A stretch of DNA of 64,000 bases from positions 62,001 to 126,000 of the forward strand of contig JALHMI010000014.1 in assembly GCA_022844125.1 (NCBI GenBank). Reading direction: 5' to 3'. Below the pieces are notes generated by a model. It was not told where the DNA came from. It saw only the letters and a list, made by a program, of their open reading frames with translations, and made no database searches. Positions 42,924 through 52,600 of the stretch are shown piece after piece. The position numbers were made by a program, and so were the translations under genes. This stretch comes from Pirellulales bacterium (GTDB lineage: Bacteria; Planctomycetota; Planctomycetia; Pirellulales; PALSA-1355). Numbering within the stretch: the stretch's first letter is position 1; every line of letters starts with the position of its first letter.

Positions 42924-44741
42924 TCAGGCGGGCGTCAATCCGTATTGCTTGATCTTATAGTACAGCGTCGCGCGGCCGAGGCCCAGCAGATTCGCCGCCT
43001 CGGGCACGTTGCCGCCGGTCCGCCGCAGGGCCTCGCCAATCAGCCGCTTCTCCCAGTGCTTGAGCTGCAGTGAATCCAGCTCGTCGCCGACCGGTTCGCG
43101 CAAGCCGAGATCGGCCACCTGAATCTCGTCGTCATCGGCCAGCACCACGGCGCTGTCGATCACGTTTCGCAGTTGCCGCACGTTGCCCGGCCAGTTGTAG
43201 GCCAGCAGTTTTTCGCGGGCCTGCTTCGAGAGCTTAAGATGCGGCCGCCCATGCTGCCGGCGGAAGTGCTCCAGGAAGAACTCGACCAGGTGCGCGATGT
43301 CGGGCCCGCGCGCTCGCAGCGGCGGCGCTTGCAGCTCGAACACCGCCAGGCGATAGAACAAGTCCTCGCGAAACTTCCGCTCCTTCACATACGTCTTCAG
43401 ATCCTGGTTCGTCGCGGCGATCACGCGCACGTCCACGCTGACTTCCTTCTGCGCACCGACGGGCAGAAACGGGTGCCCCTCCAGGATGCGCAGCAGCCGA
43501 GCCTGTCCTTCGAGCGTCATCTCGCCGACTTCATCCAGAAACAGCGTGCCGCCGTCGGCCTGCTGGAAGTAACCATCGTGGTCGCGATCGGCGCCCGTGA
43601 AAGCGCCCGCCTTGTGACCAAAGAGCTGGCTGTCCATCAGGTCGGGCGGAATCGCCGCGCAGTTCACGCACAGCATCGGCCGATCGGCCCGCAAGCTCGC
43701 GTGATGCACGGCCCGAGCGATCAGTTCCTTGCCGGTTCCGCTTTCGCCGGTGATCAGCACGCAGCCGCCGGAGCGGCCGATGCGCAGGATGCGGTTCTTC
43801 AGCTCCTTCATCGGCGTGCATTCACCGATAATCTCGCCGCGATCCGGCAGCTTCGCCATCAGGTTCTGATAATCGGTGCTGATTGTGCGTTCGCGCAGTG
43901 CGCGCATCAGGGCGACCGTCGTGATGCTGGCGACCGAGATCGCGAAGTCGAAATCGCTTTGGCGAAACCGCCCGTGCTCGAGATACACGTGCAGCGCGCC
44001 CAGCACCGTGCCATCGGAGACCAGCGGCACGCACAGCGCATCGGCATAATGCTCGAGGCTGTCGGTCGTGGTGCCGGCCCGCTGGTTCGCAATCCAGATG
44101 GCTTGCTTCTGCTCGCAGACCAGCTCGGTCAGTCCTTTGCTAAGCTCGGCGTGCGGCGCCGAGTCCTGCGGCACTACGAGCTTCGGTTTCAGATCGCCTT
44201 GATCGGTCAGCGAAAGATATCCCGCCACGGTCGCCTTCGTGCATTCATGCACCAGCTCGAGCGACGTGCGGACGACGGTCTCTGGCTTATCGCACCCCAA
44301 GAGCTTGATGCTGAACTGATAGAGCAGGAGCAGCTCTTGCGCGCGGCGCGTGTCTGAGAGCGCGGCCAGCGGCTGCGGCTCGACGGCGCCGCCGTGAATC
44401 GGAAAGTTCTTGATGACCGTTTCGGTCAGCTCGCCTTCGAACTGCGAGGCCAGCGTCGGCGGCTGATCGGTCAGGTGAAACTCAAACTCGGTGGAACCAA
44501 CGCGCAGCGAGTGGCCATCGGCCAGCACCGCGGTGTCAATCTTCTGATCGTTCACGAACGTGCCATTGCGGCTCTCGCAATCGCGCAGATGCCAGACGCC
44601 GTGTTCCTGCCAGAGGATCGCATGCACGCGCGAGCACAGCGGATCGCCCAGCGCGACCGTGCATTCCGGATCGCGACCCAGGCGATTCTCCTCGGTCGGG
44701 TCGAGCAGAAAGCTGGTGCCCGCTCGACTGCCGACGGTCAT
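42924..44741 (-). CDS. FHA-GAF-sigma54 activator with Fis-type HTH
   Basis: 605 aa from MTVGSRAGTSFLLDP; upstream in-frame text is a dispersed repeat. Domains in order: FHA (about 5-95; NRLGRDPECTVALGDPLCSR, SRNGTFVND), GAF (about 140-290), AAA+ sigma54-interaction domain (about 305-540; Walker A GESGTGKE, loop GAFTGA, Walker B GGTLFLDEVGE), Fis-like HTH at the end (NVPEAANLLGLGRATLYYKI). It would activate sigma54 promoters, with phosphothreonine binding by the FHA domain coupling it to Ser/Thr kinases. A TATATC box five bases before ATG suggests a very short leader. Confidence 0.95.
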   Translation of the reverse strand: MTVGSRAGTSFLLDPTEENRLGRDPECTVALGDPLCSRVHAILWQEHGVWHLRDCESRNGTFVNDQKIDTAVLADGHSLRVGSTEFEFHLTDQPPTLASQFEGELTETVIKNFPIHGGAVEPQPLAALSDTRRAQELLLLYQFSIKLLGCDKPETVVRTSLELVHECTKATVAGYLSLTDQGDLKPKLVVPQDSAPHAELSKGLTELVCEQKQAIWIANQRAGTTTDSLEHYADALCVPLVSDGTVLGALHVYLEHGRFRQSDFDFAISVASITTVALMRALRERTISTDYQNLMAKLPDRGEIIGECTPMKELKNRILRIGRSGGCVLITGESGTGKELIARAVHHASLRADRPMLCVNCAAIPPDLMDSQLFGHKAGAFTGADRDHDGYFQQADGGTLFLDEVGEMTLEGQARLLRILEGHPFLPVGAQKEVSVDVRVIAATNQDLKTYVKERKFREDLFYRLAVFELQAPPLRARGPDIAHLVEFFLEHFRRQHGRPHLKLSKQAREKLLAYNWPGNVRQLRNVIDSAVVLADDDEIQVADLGLREPVGDELDSLQLKHWEKRLIGEALRRTGGNVPEAANLLGLGRATLYYKIKQYGLTPA

Positions 44742-44816
44742 GGTGAGATATACGTACACAGGCCCGGGCTCGCGAAGGAATGTCTGCGCCAAAGCATGTC
44801 GATAGTCGTTCCAGCC

Positions 44817-44969
44817 GGGTAGTACCGACAACTCGTTACCGGTATTGCGCAGCAAACAAGAGGGAACTCGCAAACCGTGAACGAACCTCTTCGGTCATTC
44901 TCGGTGCAACGTTTACCCGATCCCTCCTGCACCGGAGGCACCCTGACTGGCGAGTCGGCAGGGCCACCC
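44817..44969. repeat. 150-bp hairpin-rich dispersed repeat, copy D
   Basis: Starts GGGTAGTACCGACAACTCGT, ends GGCAGGGCCACCC. Contains AACAAGAGGGA and CGATCCCTCCTGCACCGGAG. The most diverged copy, lying between divergent genes. Confidence 0.8.
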
Positions 44970-45081
44970 AGGCGTCGACTACGAACGCCCCAAGTATATC
45001 AGCCGCAATTGTCGCCACCCACTGGGCCGCCGTAGAATCAAGCGGTTATCTGCTTGTGACACTTTGCGGTTCGTCTGCGGC

Positions 45082-45885
45082 ATGCACTCTTTCCCCGAAC
45101 CCAGTGACCTGAAAAACAGCGGACTGCTCGTCGTCGGCCACGGCTCGCGCGAAGCGGTCGGCCTGCGCGAATTCCTCGAGACGGTCGACCTGATGAAGTC
45201 GCTCGTCGGGCCAACTCCCATCGAACCCTGCTTCCTGGAGTTCGCCGAACCATCGATTGCCGAGGGCTTCCGCCGCCTGGTCGAGCGAGGCGTCCGCGAC
45301 GTGATCGTCTCGCCCGTGCTGCTGTTTGCCGCGGGGCATGCCAAGCGCGACATTCCCGACGCGGTCGCCGCCGTCGCGGCGCAAGCTCCGGCCATCACCA
45401 CGCGCCAGGCCGAGCACCTGGGCTCAGAGCGCAGTCTGCTCGCGCTCTCCAAACAGCGTTACGACGAGGCCGTTGCCAGCGCAGCGAGCCGGTTTGACCA
45501 GTCGCTACTCGTTCTCGTCGGCCGCGGCAGTCTCGATGCCGAGGCCACGGCCGAGATGCACGCTTTCGCCCGCCAGCGCGAGCAAATTATGCATCCTGGC
45601 AGTACATCATCTGCCGTCGAGGTCGCCTTCGTGGCCATGGCCGAGCCGCGCCTGCCCGACGTGCTCGAGCGCGCGGCCGCCGGCCCTCCTAGGCGGATCG
45701 TCGTTCAGCCGCATCTGCTGTTCGGCGGCGTGCTGCTCGATCGCATCGCCGACACGGTGCGCGAGTTCGCCACCCGCCATCCACAACACGAGTGGCTTAC
45801 GACTGGCCACCTCGGCGCGCACACCCGCGTGGCCGAGGCGCTGCTGGACCGCGCCGCCGCAACGCTCGCAAATGACCTGCATTAA
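45082..45885 (+). CDS. cbiX: Sirohydrochlorin cobaltochelatase-like protein, two CbiX domains
   Basis: 267 aa from MHSFPEPSDLKNSGLLVVGH; an ATG at 45064 is an alternative. Two CbiX-like halves are visible. The first has VVGHGSREAVGL (metal-binding His) and VSPVLLFAAGHAKRDIP; the second has VLVGRGSLD in place of GHGS, then VVQPHLLFGGVLLDRI. The family inserts Co or Fe into sirohydrochlorin for cobalamin or siroheme synthesis. Loss of His in the second domain leaves one canonical site plus the HLLFGG histidine. No other cob gene adjoins. A TAGAAT box lies at about 45030. Confidence 0.85.
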   Translation: MHSFPEPSDLKNSGLLVVGHGSREAVGLREFLETVDLMKSLVGPTPIEPCFLEFAEPSIAEGFRRLVERGVRDVIVSPVLLFAAGHAKRDIPDAVAAVAAQAPAITTRQAEHLGSERSLLALSKQRYDEAVASAASRFDQSLLVLVGRGSLDAEATAEMHAFARQREQIMHPGSTSSAVEVAFVAMAEPRLPDVLERAAAGPPRRIVVQPHLLFGGVLLDRIADTVREFATRHPQHEWLTTGHLGAHTRVAEALLDRAAATLANDLH

Positions 45886-46270
45886 CCACATTCGCCATGG
45901 ATCCTAAAGCCTGGGAATACTTTCCCCTGGAAGTCACCTGGCCGCATTCGATTCACCTGGAACGATCCGCACAACCGATCAAAGCTGAAGCCGCCCGAGC
46001 GCACCCCGCGCGCGACGGCCGAACCCATCGCTGCCATGTGCGGCATTTTTCACGTCAATTTCATCGAACGGGCGATCCAAATCCGACGGCACCCGTAAGG
46101 ATGCACTAGGGCGCCCAACTGTCTGCCACATGGGCAGTTGAGTCCCGTGTGCCGGCCGCCTGACGGGGCCCGCTGATATTGCATTCACCGCCTGAGGCGT
46201 ATACGATCTGTTTAAACCTTTTCGTTTGCGGAACTTAGGTCTTCCAGGGAATCCTTTCCGAGAGGTTGCG
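45886..46270. other. Intergenic region before the processing protease
   Basis: 385 bp. A 70-codon frame at 45897-46109 lacks protein-like features and overlaps hairpin-like text (CCTGGGAATACTTTCCCCTGG region), so I do not call it. The last 15 bp hold the ribosome binding site GAGAGG of the next gene. Confidence 0.5.
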
Positions 46271-48367
46271 ATGAGCCAGTTGATCGCCCAAATGTGCCGG
46301 ACCCGCGGACTTAAGTGGGGCCTTCGTGCCGCGGCTCTCGCGGCCGTCACGGCGACGCAACTCGCCGCCCCGCAGAGCCTGCTGGCCGAACCGACCGGTC
46401 CGACCACGACCGACCGTCACGTCACTCGGGCGATCACGTTCCTGATGAACCGCGAGCATCTCACGCGGCATCCGCTGGATAACGAGATCAGCGGCCGTTG
46501 GATGGACAACTACCTGAAGATGCTCGACCCGCGCAAGGTCTTCTTCACCCAGGCGGACGTCGATTCCTGGAACGCCTATCGCGACCAACTCGACGACATG
46601 GCTCTCAAGGGCGACACGTCGTTTGCGTATCGCGTGTTCCAGCAGTTTCTGGAGCGCATCGATCAGCGCGTGAAGACGGTCAACGAACTGGTCCGCGAAC
46701 CGCACGATTTCACCGTCGAAGAAGTCCTGGAAACCGATCCCGATACGATCGGCTGGGCCAAGAACGACGCCGAGATGCGCGACCGTTGGCGCAAGCGCGT
46801 TAAGTACGAGCTGCTCGACCTCGAAGCCGACAAGAAAATGACCGGCAAAGAGGCACAAGACAAAATCGCCAAGCGCTACACGCACCTGGCCAAGCGGATG
46901 CGTCAGACCGATAACGACGAGCTGCTCGAGATGTATCTCACCGCGCTCACGACCGGCTACGATCCGCACACCAGCTACATGGCGCCCTCCACGCTGGAGA
47001 ACTTCGAGATTCAGATGCGTCTGAACCTGGAAGGAATCGGCGCGGCTCTGGAAGCTCCGGACGGAGAGACCGTCGTCAAGAAGATCATTCCCGGCGGCGC
47101 CGCGGCGAAAGACGGCCGCCTGAAGATCGACGATCGCATCGTCGGCGTGGGCCAGGGCAACGAAGGCGCCATCGTCGATGTCAGCGAAATGAAGCTGAAC
47201 GACGTGGTGAAGCTGATCCGCGGACCGCAAAACAGCACCGTCCGCCTGAAGGTTCTCCCGAAAGACTCCAAAGAACCGACGATTTACAACATCGTCCGCC
47301 AGCAGATCGCGCTGACCGATCAGGAAGCCCGCAGCGAGATTCTCGAAGCCGGCAAAAAGCCGAACGGCCAGCCCTACAAGGTCGGCGTGATCAATCTGCC
47401 CAGCTTCTACATGGACATGAGCGGTGCTCGCAACGGCCGCGACGACTTCAAGAGCACCACCCGCGATGTCGCCCGGCTGCTCGGCGAATTCAAGCAGAAG
47501 GGCGTGGACGCCGTCGTGGTCGATCTCCGCTTCAACGGCGGCGGTTCGCTCACCGAGTCGATCAACCTGACCGGTCTGTTCATCGACACCGGCCCGGTCG
47601 TCCAGGTGAAGGACTTCGACGGTCAGAAGACCCAGTATGACGACACCGAACGCGGCGTCGCCTGGGATGGCCCGCTGGTCGTGCTGACCAGCAAGTTCAG
47701 CGCCAGCGCCAGCGAGATCTTTGCCGGCGCCATCCAGGATTACCACCGCGGACTCATCGTCGGCGACGAATCCACCCACGGCAAAGGCACCGTTCAGAGC
47801 CTGCTCGACCTCAGCCAGCGGATGTTCCGCGGCCTGGCCAACGCTCCGGCCCTGGGCGCTCTGAAAATCACGATGCAGCAGTTCTATCGCCCCGACGGCG
47901 ACAGCACGCAGAATCGTGGCGTGCTCTCGGACATCGTGCTCCCGTCGCTCATTGGTCAGTTGGATGTCGGCGAAGCGAGCCTCGACCATGCCATGAAGTT
48001 CGACAAGGTCGCGCCAGCCGAGTACGCCCGCTACAACATGGTCACGCAGGGCCAGCTCGAAGAACTGCGCAAGCGGTCGAATGCTCGCATGACCAGTTCG
48101 GACGATTTCAAGAAGGTGGTTGCCGACATCAAACGGTTCAACGACCAGAAAGAAAAGAAGGCCATCTCGCTCAATCGCGAGAAGTTCCTGGCCGAGCGCA
48201 GCGAACTGACGCCCGAGAAGCATGAAGAAGAAACCTTCGAAGAGCTGAACGACCCGCAGCGTCCGGTCGTGAAGCGAGACTATTACTTCGAAGAAGTGCT
48301 CGGCATCACGACCGACTATGCCAACATGCTCGGCGGAGCCCCGCAGGCCGCCGCCGTGAAGCGGTAA
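46271..48367 (+). CDS. prc: Carboxy-terminal processing (tail-specific) protease
   Basis: 698 aa from MSQLIAQMCRTRGLKWGLRA, with a signal peptide of about 38 residues ending LLAEP. An N-terminal helical domain (DUF3340-like partner regions) flanks a PDZ domain (about 250-335; GIGAALEAPDG, IIPGGAAAKDGRLKIDDRIV) and the S41 catalytic core. The nucleophile Ser is in KFSASASEIFAGAIQDY, and the general-base Lys in STHGKGTVQSL. This is the large periplasmic Prc type. It degrades or trims periplasmic proteins. A strong terminator follows. Confidence 0.95.
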   Translation: MSQLIAQMCRTRGLKWGLRAAALAAVTATQLAAPQSLLAEPTGPTTTDRHVTRAITFLMNREHLTRHPLDNEISGRWMDNYLKMLDPRKVFFTQADVDSWNAYRDQLDDMALKGDTSFAYRVFQQFLERIDQRVKTVNELVREPHDFTVEEVLETDPDTIGWAKNDAEMRDRWRKRVKYELLDLEADKKMTGKEAQDKIAKRYTHLAKRMRQTDNDELLEMYLTALTTGYDPHTSYMAPSTLENFEIQMRLNLEGIGAALEAPDGETVVKKIIPGGAAAKDGRLKIDDRIVGVGQGNEGAIVDVSEMKLNDVVKLIRGPQNSTVRLKVLPKDSKEPTIYNIVRQQIALTDQEARSEILEAGKKPNGQPYKVGVINLPSFYMDMSGARNGRDDFKSTTRDVARLLGEFKQKGVDAVVVDLRFNGGGSLTESINLTGLFIDTGPVVQVKDFDGQKTQYDDTERGVAWDGPLVVLTSKFSASASEIFAGAIQDYHRGLIVGDESTHGKGTVQSLLDLSQRMFRGLANAPALGALKITMQQFYRPDGDSTQNRGVLSDIVLPSLIGQLDVGEASLDHAMKFDKVAPAEYARYNMVTQGQLEELRKRSNARMTSSDDFKKVVADIKRFNDQKEKKAISLNREKFLAERSELTPEKHEEETFEELNDPQRPVVKRDYYFEEVLGITTDYANMLGGAPQAAAVKR

Positions 48368-48394
48368 ACGCTGCTTCGACCACGCTTAAATCTT

Positions 48395-48426
48395 AAAGCC
48401 CCGAGGATCTTCCTCGGGGCTTTTTT
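48395..48426 (+). terminator. Rho-independent terminator of the prc gene
   Basis: AAAGCCCCGAGG, short loop, CCTCGGGGC followed by TTTTTT: a perfect GC-rich stem with U tract 28 bp after the stop. Confidence 0.93.
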
Positions 48427-48508
48427 CATTGGTAGAGAGTTGTCGTTTGCTGGAGAGTGCCACGGTTGGCCGCGTCGCGGCTCACCCGTGCGATACGAAT
48501 CAGACAAC

Positions 48509-48595
48509 TCTAAGGCCCGGGGAATACCTTCCCCTGGACTTTCTGCATTGCCCCTCGACGTTCAAGCCCAGGGAATGCTTTCCCTGGGCTTAATC
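48509..48595. repeat. Two GCCC-GGGAA hairpin repeats
   Basis: GGCCCGGGGAATACCTTCCC and AAGCCCAGGGAATGCTTTCC (running on to CTGGGCTT) each fold back on themselves. Related text occurs at about 45907. They lie between convergent genes and may also end the minus-strand transcript. Confidence 0.6.
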
Positions 48596-48601
48596 AACCG
48601 T

Positions 48602-49405
48602 TTACGTCAACCTCAACCTCAGCCCGTCGAACGCCAACTCCATGCCGGCTGGCAGCCTGGCATTCGTCGCCTCGTGCTCCAGATCGTGCGACATGTGCGT
48701 GAACAGCGTCCGCTTGGCGCCAATCTCTTCAGCGACGGCCACGGCCTCATCCAGACAGTAGTGGGTCGGATGGGGCGTCAACCGCAGCGCATCCACGACG
48801 AGCACGTCGAGCCCGGCGAGCAGCGCCTTGCTCTCTGGCGGAATCCGATTCGTGTCCGTGCAATAGGCGATGTTGCCGAAGCGAAACCCCAGCACGCGGA
48901 ACTTGCCGTGCTCCAGACGCAAGGGAATCACAAGCTTGTCGAGCACTTCGAATGGCTCCGACTCGATCGGATGAAACTCGATCTGCGGCACCCCACCGGC
49001 ATAGTTCTTCGCCTCGTGGGCAAAGGCGTAATCGAACGACTTGCGGATCCGGGCCTCGACCTGGGCCTCACAGTAAACCGGCATCGCGTGACCCAGGTAG
49101 TAGGGGAACAGCCGCAGGTCATCAAGCCCAAACACGTGATCGGCGTGATCGTGCGTATAGAGAGTCGAGTGAATGATGCCGATCCCCTCGCGCAGCAATT
49201 GCGAGCGGAGGTCGGGCGTCGTGTCCACCAGCAGGTTGCCCCCTGGCAGCCCCAGCACTAGCGAACAGCGAAAACGCTTGTTCCGTGGGTCGGTGCTGGT
49301 ACACACGTGGCAGCCGCACCCCACCACCGGCACACCCACGCTGGTCCCGGTCCCCAGAAAGATCAGCTCGCCCGAGATATCCGCGGAGAGGATCGACTTG
49401 GCCAT
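48602..49405 (-). CDS. Metallo-beta-lactamase-fold hydrolase, PhnP-like
   Basis: 267 aa from MAKSILSADISGELIFLGTG. MBL motif THDHADH (about 94-100) gives the first metal site; further ligands are in YCTDTN (Asp) and LFTHMSHDLEH. The cysteines in GCGCHVCTS near residue 30 match the structural zinc cluster of PhnP-type cyclic phosphodiesterases. The substrate is likely a cyclic or phosphodiester compound, but no phosphonate genes are nearby. Confidence 0.9.
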   Translation of the reverse strand: MAKSILSADISGELIFLGTGTSVGVPVVGCGCHVCTSTDPRNKRFRCSLVLGLPGGNLLVDTTPDLRSQLLREGIGIIHSTLYTHDHADHVFGLDDLRLFPYYLGHAMPVYCEAQVEARIRKSFDYAFAHEAKNYAGGVPQIEFHPIESEPFEVLDKLVIPLRLEHGKFRVLGFRFGNIAYCTDTNRIPPESKALLAGLDVLVVDALRLTPHPTHYCLDEAVAVAEEIGAKRTLFTHMSHDLEHEATNARLPAGMELAFDGLRLRLT

Positions 49406-49671
49406 GATCATGCAAACCCGCGCGGAAGGCAAAGAAGAGGGTAACGGCGAGCGAAAGAACTTACAGGCTTGGTGGTTACGTACAGAGTGAGGGGACGATT
49501 GGCGGGGCGAACCGTTATTGACCCCCCGGAATAATCGCTATAAATTATGATGCTTACAAATCTTACGCCTCTTTGACCTTCGCTCGCCCGAAGTCGGCTG
49601 CCCACCTTGGCAGCCACTCGGGGCCGTCGCTCTTTCAGGGGCTTATCAGCAGCCACTACCTCGGGCCTGAC

Positions 49672-52600
49672 ATGGAACTGTTGGAACGAATCTGGGAGAT
49701 CATCAGCGGCATCTTTGGTGCCATCGGGCGCGGCATCGAACGCTCGATCACGTCGCTGTTTGGTTCTTCCAATGCCAGATACGTAAAGAAGTTACAGCCA
49801 AGAGTAGACGCGATCAACGCCCTGGAGGCAAAATTCCAGGCGATGAGCAACGACGAGCTCCACGGGCTGACCGCCCACTTTCGTAAGCGGCTGGCCGAAG
49901 GCGAAACGCTCGACGACCTGCTGATCGAGGCCTTCGCCGCGGTTCGCGAGAGCGGCCGCCGCCACCTCGGCATGCGCCACTACGACGTCCAACTCATGGG
50001 CGGCATGATCCTCCACGGCGGCAACATTGCCGAAATGGTCACCGGCGAAGGTAAAACCCTGGTGGCCACGCTCCCTGCTTACCTGAACGCGCTCGTGGGC
50101 AAAGGCGTCCACGTCATCACCGTGAACGACTACCTTGCCCGCCGCGACATGGAGTGGATGGGCCCGCTCTATATGGGCCTGGGCATGACGGTCGGCAACA
50201 TCCAGAGTGGCATGGATTCGGGCGAGCGACAGAAGTCATACGCCTGCGACATCACTTACGGCACGAACAACGAGTTCGGCTTCGACTACTTGCGCGACAA
50301 CATGCGCCCCGCCGCGCGCGATGACGACCGCTATCCCAAGCACTTGCAGCAAGCCCAGGGCTGGCTGCACTATGCCATCATCGACGAAGTCGACAACATT
50401 CTCATCGACGAAGCTCGCACGCCGCTGATCATAGCCGGCCCCGCGCATGACGACGTGACCCGCTACGGCCGGGCGGACAAGATCGCCCGCCAGCTCGTCA
50501 AGGACACGCACTTCGAGGTCAAGGAGAAGGAGCACACCGTCCACCTGACCGACGAAGGCGTCCGCGCCGCCGAGAAGCTCGCGGGAGTGGAGAGCTTCTA
50601 CACCTCGGGCAACATGGAGTGGCCGCACCTGATTGATAATGCGCTCAAGGCCCACTTCCTCTACAAGCGCGACGTGAACTACGTGGTGATGGACGGCGAG
50701 ATCGTCATCGTCGACGAGTTCACCGGCCGCTTGATGCCGGGCCGCAACTGGAGCGACGGCTTGCACCAGGCCGTCGAAGCCAAAGAAGGCGTCAAGGTCA
50801 AGGAAGAGAACCAGACCCTGGCCACGATCACGCTGCAGAACTTCTTCAAGCTGTACGACAAGCTGTGCGGCATGACCGGCACGGCCATGACCGAGGCCTC
50901 GGAATTCTGGAAGATCTACCAGCTCGACGTGATCACCGTGCCCACGAACCGGGGCATGCAGCGGCTCAACCACCCCGACGTGATCTATCGCTCCGAGCGC
51001 GAAAAGTTCCAGGCGATTGCCGAAGAGATCGAATGCCTCAACCGTTGGGACACGCTCGACATGGCCGACGGCGGCCAGCTCGTTGGCGAAATCACCAACG
51101 AAACACCCGAGAGCGTCGAGCTCAGTCTCCGCGGCAACACGCGTCAGCGCGAAATCGTGCCCAAGTCGAAAATCAAGCACATCCAGAAGCGCGGCCGCCC
51201 GGTGCTGGTCGGCACCGTCTCGATCGAAAAGAGCGAGCGGCTCAGCGACCTGCTCGGCAAGCGCGGCATCAAGCACGAGGTCTTGAACGCCAAGCATCAC
51301 AAGCGTGAGGCCGAGATCGTGGCCCAGGCCGGACGCCTGGGCGCGGTGACCATCGCCACGAACATGGCCGGCCGCGGTACCGACATTATCCTTGGCGGCA
51401 ATGCCGAGACGATGGCCTGGGCCCTCCTGCAAGACAAATACGCCACGCGCCTCGATGTGCCGCAGGAAGAGTGGACCGCGCTCATCAAGGAAATCGAAAC
51501 CCGCGAAAAGATGAAGGAAGAAGGCCAGGTCGTGCGCGGTCTGGGCGGATTGCACATCATCGGCACCGAGCGGCACGAAGCCCGCCGCATCGACCTTCAG
51601 CTCCGCGGCCGTTGCGGTCGCCAGGGCGATCCCGGTTCGAGCCGCTTTTATCTTTCGCTCGAAGACGACCTGATGCGGATCTTCGCCGGCGAGTGGGTCA
51701 AGAACATCTGGACCAAGCTGGGCATTAAGGAAGGCGAGGCCATCACCAGCCGAATGGTCAGCAATCGCGTCGAGGGCGCTCAGAAGAAAGTCGAAGAACG
51801 CAACTTCGACGTCCGCAAGAATCTGCTCGAATACGACGAGGTGATGGACGAACAGCGCAAGCGCGTGTATAGCTACCGCCAGCGCATTCTCGACGGCGCC
51901 AACTGCAAGCAGCTCATCTTCGAGATGATCGACAAGCAGGTCGAGCGCTACATGGACGAGTTCCTCGCGCCCAACTACGGTAGCGACACGTTCACCACCT
52001 GGGCCGGCAGCAAGCTCTCGGTCGAGCTCGACCCGCGTGATTACCGCGGACTCGACTATCAGACCGCGGCCAGCGTGGCCAAGGATACCGCCGAGCGCCA
52101 GGCCGAAAGCCAGATCTTCGAAGCCATTGAAGAGAACCTGCCCGAAGAGGAAGATCCGGCTGAGTGGAACTGGGAGGCTCTGGCTCGCACGCTCAACACC
52201 CGCTGGAAGTTGAACGTCCGCGATCGCGACCTGAAGAAAATCGGCCGCGACCAGCTTTCCGAAGACCTGATTGCCAAGGCCCGCGAAGCGGTCGCCGCCG
52301 TTGACCTTTCCGAAGGCGCTCGCTTCCTGAGTGAAGACTTCGCCGTCAAGACGGCCTGCGACTGGGTGCAGTATAAGTTTGGCATCACCCTCGATGCTAA
52401 AGAGATGGCCGAGCTCGAGCCCGCCGCCTTCAAGCGGCTCGTCTCCGAGCGCGCGGCCAAGGCTTACGAAATGCGCGAAGTTGAGTATCCGGTCCTCGCC
52501 GGCATCTCGCACTTCACCACGCAGGACTCCAGCGGCCACAAAAAGGTCGACCGCGACGGCCTCGCCAAGTGGGCCAGCGACCGCTTCAACGTCGCGCTCG

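Noticed and set aside
45897-46109. 70-codon frame after cbiX
   Set aside because: No ribosome binding site, unlikely composition, hairpin-like DNA inside.
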